A stretch of 64,000 nt of DNA from Bolinopsis microptera (lineage: Eukaryota; Ctenophora; Tentaculata; Lobata; Bolinopsidae): assembly GCF_026151205.1 (NCBI RefSeq), contig NC_087083.1, forward strand, positions 3,362,536 through 3,426,535. The letters run 5' to 3'. Below the pieces are notes generated by a model that was not told the DNA's origin, searched no databases, and was given only the letters and a program-made list of their open reading frames with translations. Shown piece by piece: positions 58,646 to 64,000 of this stretch (positions are counted from its first letter, which is position 1; every line of letters begins with the position of its first letter). The position numbers and the translations under genes were made by a program.

Positions 58646-59285
58646 GGCCAGTGACCTCTACAAGGAAGTGTGGGACGCCCTTATATGGGCATCACGTGAC
58701 ACAGACAAGTGCAGTGTAGTGTGGGACGCTGGAGTACGCTCGGAGTGACGGACTTGGTTAATCTCTTTCTACTGAGTAATTTGAAGCAGAATTACATTTA
58801 TTAGGCACTACTCGTATGAACCGGGTTTTATAATTCTGTACTACACTGTAATTCAGACAGATCCACAGAGTTTATTAACTCCTTTATAAATTATTAACTC
58901 TTTTATAATTTCCAAATTATTAGTCTAAATTTATTTCTGTGAATTTGTGGTGCTTCACAAAAAAGTACCTATAAAACTTGTAATAAAAAAGTAAGTCAGC
59001 GGCTGACTGCAAGAAAAACAGGGTATCTCAGGAGGTATGCCTCTAGATAATATTTAGTACTTGGAGCGAGGCTAACTAGGCTAGTGAGCTTGAGGATATA
59101 AATCTAACAAAGCATCTTATCATGTGGTTCCAGGGTCGAGGGAGTGACAAGGTCTCAAACACAGGGCCGGTAATGTCAGCGGGGTGGGTCTCCGTTTAGC
59201 AGGAATCAACACAAATTAATCTTACCAATTATGTAATATTATAATGGGATAATTAGTTTGTTAGAGCTGCAGTGTACTGGGCGCC
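58646..59285. other. Nothing recognised
   Basis: No exon or RNA gene seen. Includes a dispersed CCTTATATGGGCATCACGTGA motif near 58679, also found near 55190 and (variant) 62224. Confidence 0.45.
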
Positions 59286-59309
59286 ACGACGCAATCTATT
59301 GTCTGGACT

Positions 59310-59825
59310 TTTATACTGAGAGACTATAGTAACTGCTATACTGAGAGACTATACTTATAGTACCTGCTATACTGAGAGACTATAGTACCTGCTATACTGA
59401 GAGACTATAGTACCTGCTATACTGAGAGACTATAGGACCTGCTATATTTAGAGACTACAGTACCTGCTATACTGAGAGACTATAGTACCTGCTACACTGA
59501 GAGACTATAGTACCTGCTACACTGAGAGACTATAGTACCTGCTATACTGAGAGACTATAGTACCTGCTATATTGAGAGACTATAGTACCTGCTATACTGA
59601 GAGACTATAGTACCTGCTATACTGAGAGACTATAGTACCTGCTATACTGAGAGACTACAGTACCTGCTATACTGAGAGACTATAGTACCTGATATACTGA
59701 GAGACTATAGTACCTGCTATACTGAGAGACTATAGTACCTGCTATACTGAGAGACTATAGTACCTGCTATACTGAGAGACTATAGTAACTGCTATACTGA
59801 GAGACTATGGTACCCACTAAACTAT
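59310..59825. repeat. 25-bp array CTATACTGAGAGACTATAGTACCTG
   Basis: About 20 copies with single-base variants. Confidence 0.95.
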
Positions 59826-60444
59826 AGTACCTGCTGTGAGACCAACTAATTGTTGGAATTTTTGTTATTTGTGCATGGTGAAAATATCATAACATTAGGC
59901 AATACGTATGATTTTAAGCAACTCAAGTCTTTCTTGATAGATTGTTTAACCAAGGTTCAAGGTAGTAAATAATCGTGATATGGAGCGGTTACAATGTTTG
60001 GCTTTAAATACCATTTCCAGCCTCTTTCTTCTGACTAACAATTAAATTTTAAAACTTATGAAACTTAAAAACGTAAAGCTGAACGAACAACTTCCAATTT
60101 GACTTAACAAGTAAAAGTAGATACACTGCAAAACAAACTATCAATTGACTATTCTGAGTTAATTTCTAAAATAAAAGCAGATTGTACGGGACTACTACAC
60201 GGTGCCAGACATTGTGTGAGCCGAGCAAGCATTCCTTCTCACATTGTATAGCCTTTTAAACAGTGCTTCCAAACGAATATCTCTCCTGCTTGGCAGAATA
60301 CTTAATATAAAAACACAACACTTATATATATATTTAATTCTTAACTGCTTGATTATTGTGGGGCTTATTGTGTGGTGTTTTTAGATGCTTAATTTGAGTC
60401 ATCTGATGTGAGTACATGCTCAATGCTATACTGAGTTATTCTAA

Positions 60445-62055
60445 TGTTGGCCCGGACAGTACTCCTAAAAAATACCTACGCACCGGCCCGGACAGTACTC
60501 CTTAAGAAAGTACATACACACCGGCCCGGACAGTACTCCTAAAGAAAATACCTACACACCGGCCCGGACAGTACTCCTTAAGAAAATACCTACACACCGG
60601 CCCGGACAGTACTCCTTAAGAAAATACCTACACACCGGCCCGGACAGTACTCCTTAAGAAAATACCTACACACCGGCCCGGACAGTACTCCTTAAGAAAA
60701 TACCTACACACCGGCCCGGACAGTACTCCTTAAGAAAATACCTACACACCGGCCCGGACAGTACTCCTTAAGAAAATACCTACACACCGGCCCGGACAGT
60801 ACTCCTTAAGAAAATACCTACACACCGGCCCGGACAATACTCCTTAAGAAAATACCTACATACCGGCCCGGACAATACTCCTTAAGAAAATACCTACACA
60901 CCGGCCCGGACAATACTCCTTAAGAAAATACCTACACACCGGCCCGGACAGTACTCCTTAAGAAAATACCTACACACCGGCCCGGACAGTACTCTTTAAG
61001 AAAATACCTACAAACCGGCCCGGACAGTACTCCTTAAGAAAATACCTACACACTGGCCCGGACAGTACTCCTTAAGAAAATACCTACACACCGGCCCGGA
61101 CAGTACTCCTTAAGAAAATACCTACACACCGGCCCGGACAGTACTCCTTATAAAGATAATACCTACACACTGGCCCGGACAGTACTCCTTAAGAAAATAC
61201 CTACACACCGGCCCAGACAGTACTCCTGAAGAAAATACCTACACACCGGCCCGGACAGTACTCCTGAAGAAAATACCTACACACCGGCCCGGACAGTACT
61301 CCTGAAGAAAATACCTACACACTGGCCCGGACAGTACTCCTGAAGAAAATACCTACACACTGGCCCGGACAGTACTCCTTAAGAAAATACCTACACACCG
61401 GCCCGGACAGTACTCCTTAAGAAAGTACATACACACCGGCCCGGACAGTACTCCTAAAGAAAATACCTACACACCGGCCCGGACAGTACTCCTGAAGAAA
61501 ATACCTACACACTGGCCCGGACAGTACTCCTGAAGAAAATACCTACACACCGGCCCGGACAGTACTCCTTAAGAAAATACCTACACACCGGCCCGGACAG
61601 TACTCCTTATAAAGATAATACCTACACACCGGCCCGGACAGTACTCCTTAAGAAAATACCTACACACTGGCCCGGACAGTACTCCTGAAGAAAATACCTA
61701 CACACTGGCCCGGACAGTACTCCTTAAGAAAATACCTACACACCGGCCCGGACAGTACTCCTGAAGAAAATACCTACACACTGGCCCGGACAGTACTCCT
61801 GAAGAAAATACCTACACACTGGCCCGGACAGTACTTCTGAAGAAAATACCTACACACCGGCCCGGACAGTACTCCTGAAGAAAATACCTACACACCGGCC
61901 CGGACAGTACTCCTGAAGAAAATACCTACACACCGGCCCGGACAGTACTCCTTAAGAAAATACCTACACACCGGCCCGGACAGTACTCCTGAAGAAAATA
62001 CCTACACACCGGCCCGGACAGTACTCCTGAAGAAAATACCTACACACCGGCCCGG
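60445..62055. repeat. 38-bp array with CCGGCCCGGACAGTACTCCT
   Basis: About 42 copies, unit continuing TAAGAAAATACCTACACA. Two main variants (CTTAAG and CTGAAG) cluster in blocks. Confidence 0.96.
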
Positions 62056-62544
62056 AGTAGCGGCAGTATGTTATATAAGAAATAGAAACGTTGACCACTC
62101 CGCAAGCAACCCTAGTATGAGCCACAATGTTAGGGTGGCATCAATTTAATAAAATGATAACTGTAACCACATACCAAAATGTAGCCAAGGTACGACTAAG
62201 ACGTCTTTAAAAATGTACAACGGCCCTTATATGGGCAGCGTGCTATATTAGCTATTCAAGAGTCAAGTACCTGTCACCCAGTTACTGCGGGTCCCTTACT
62301 ATCACCCACACGTAAACCAACTTCGGCCCAAGGTAACATTGGTCGAAGTTGGCTACATCTTGGTAACAGTAATAGTACAACAATTGCCATGTTACAATAA
62401 GTAAAACCCGTGACTTCTCAGCTGAATCATTACCCATTTGTACAATTTCAATATTGTCATAGCAATCAGATTAAACCTAATGTTTGTTATTGTCCAAGAA
62501 GGTACGTTGTTGTCATAAAACATTGAGGATCAGTAGCCATGGCA

Positions 62545-62612
62545 ACTGTAGTAACTGTAGTAACTGCGGAGTGTGGTAACTGCAGTAACTGCAGTAACTA
62601 TGGTAACCAATA
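62545..62612. repeat. GTAACTG(T/C)A repeat
   Basis: Short array of GTAACTGTA / GTAACTGCA ending in CTATGGTAACC. Confidence 0.85.
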
Positions 62613-62784
62613 TGTTAAGGTGGCATGAAGAAGAGGGAGCTAACAAAATACAGATTAATGGTAGCAGACTACAAGGTAAATAACAAGCCAGGAGAGAGCT
62701 GACTAAGGCACTGTATGACGGCGAGATGTACACTGTGTGTGTACTCTGCTCACAATACCTGCTGATTAAAGATTCAAATGTCAG

Positions 62785-62890
62785 CTCCGCTAGTGGCGTT
62801 CCCCGCCCACGTGACTCCTCCCGCCCACGTGACTCCTAATCAGACAAGGGTCGACTAATTACGCAGTGACGTAACCTGGAGTAGCAGAGA
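62785..62890. promoter_or_regulatory. Promoter-like patch with GC boxes, E-boxes and CRE-like site
   Basis: Two copies of CCGCCCACGTGACTCCT (GC box fused to a CACGTG E-box) are followed by GCAGTGACGTAACC, a CRE-like site. The surroundings are AT-rich. Likely regulatory, target unknown. Confidence 0.45.
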
Positions 62891-62919
62891 GTGCTCTATA
62901 CCTACAGCACATTATAGAG

Positions 62920-63482
62920 CCTTTCAAACAAGGCCTTTCAAACAGGGCCTTTCAAACAGGGTCTTTTAAACGGGGCCTTTCAAACAGGGCCTTCCAAACA
63001 GAGCCTTTCAAACAGGGCCTTCCAAACGGGGCTTCCGAACAGAGCCTTTCAAACAAAGCCTTTCAAACGGGGCTTCCGAACAGAGCCTTTCAAGCAGGGC
63101 CTTCCAAACAGGGCCTCTCAAACAGGGCGTTCCGAACAGAGCCTTTCAAACAGAGCCTTTCAAACGGGGCTTCCGAACAAGGCCTTCCAAACAGAGCCTT
63201 TTAAACAGGGCCTTCCAAACAGAGCCTTTTAAACAGGGCCTTTCAAACAGAGCCTTTCGGACGGGGCTTTTCAATCAAGGCCTTTCAAACAAGGCCACTC
63301 AAACAGGGCCTTTTAAACAGAAACTTTCAAACAGAGCCTTTCAAACAGGGCCTTTTAAACAGGGCCTTTCAAACAGGGCCTTTCAAACAAGGCCTTTCAA
63401 ACAGGGCCTTTTAAACAGAGCCTTTCAAACAGGGCCTTTCGGATGGGCCTTTTAAACAGGGCCTCCCAAACAGAGCCCTTTC
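62920..63482. repeat. 14-15-bp array (AAACAGGGCCTTTC)n
   Basis: About 38 diverged units such as AAACAGAGCCTTTC and GAACAGAGCCTTTC. Confidence 0.94.
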
Positions 63483-64000
63483 AAGTTAATTATAATATCG
63501 ATCCTTTTATTTTAAGGTAATTGGTTTGCAAACATGTAAAACTCCAGCAATCCTAAAACTTTGTCTAAGGATTGAGAAGGTGGTTAGTACCTGACAGTGT
63601 TAATATTAGAGAATTAGGTGAGATGAACAAAATTAAACCTTATTGAGAGAGCTTGAAATGATATTTTATATCATCAAGATCGCTTTGTTTCACGAATTTC
63701 ATTGTTGATGTCTCTGCAATTTTTACGTTTTTTCAAGTCAGCACTATCATCAAATTAAAATGAACATTTTGGTACTCGATAAAAGGCATACCCACAAGAA
63801 CCAGTATGATCCTACCTACCTGCTATGCCGAGAAGCATTTCGTTTAAAAGTTATAGTCGTTTTGCAGAGTTACAGAATAATAGCCACTGACGACGACACA
63901 GATACGTATACTACGTATTATATACGTATTATATACGTATTATACACGTAATATAAGGGGTGTGAAGAGATTTCAGGTTACAAGGCAAGAAACAAAATAA
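63483..64000. other. Nothing recognised to right edge
   Basis: AT-rich; ends with a short (TACGTATTATA)n repeat at 63905-63955. No exon seen. Confidence 0.5.

Overview
This is animal (metazoan) nuclear DNA, AT-rich and unusually full of minisatellites. The grounds are two intron-rich genes with GT-AG introns that encode animal-type calcium-signalling proteins, plus Penelope-like, mariner-type, MULE and hAT-type elements. I cannot name the phylum. The BK channel is divergent enough to suggest an invertebrate outside the well-known models. There are no bacterial features and no CRISPR.

Layout. (1) Positions 578-14885, minus strand: nine exons of a calcineurin catalytic subunit (PPP3C). They cover the start codon to residue 315, in the catalytic domain; the 3' exons lie beyond the left edge. 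The introns hold a deleted mariner-type element, a 391-bp head-to-tail trimer with a long target-site duplication, a 2-kb terminal-inverted-repeat element full of GAGGA repeats, and many minisatellites. (2) Positions 14886-20625: intergenic, with a 5'-truncated Penelope-like element and a GC-rich palindrome. (3) Positions 20626-41359, minus strand: a complete Slo1/BK calcium- and voltage-gated potassium channel gene. I could join 30 coding exons in phase into 1202 codons. Two exon positions have a second, frame-compatible alternative: the S6 exon and the calcium-bowl exon. (4) Positions 41360-64000: mostly repeats, with a MULE-type relic, a second Penelope-like endonuclease relic next to a complete hammerhead ribozyme, a TA-flanked MITE, interstitial TTAGGG repeats and a few promoter-like patches. 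I see no confident host protein gene here.

The most striking pattern is that several large tandem arrays are built from pieces of neighbouring exons and carry real splice sites. About 36 copies of the BK S5 exon end with its donor site follow the true exon. Eighteen copies of the calcineurin exon 5 end with its donor follow that exon. Four acceptor-plus-exon fragments precede BK exon 22, and the exon 24 donor is duplicated across an 8-bp array. A second theme is the palindrome GTTACCATGGTAAC, which resembles the RFX X-box and recurs as the core of many otherwise unrelated minisatellites.

Both host genes act downstream of cytosolic calcium. Their adjacency may be chance. All splice models are my own hand joins by phase and homology, without transcript support.
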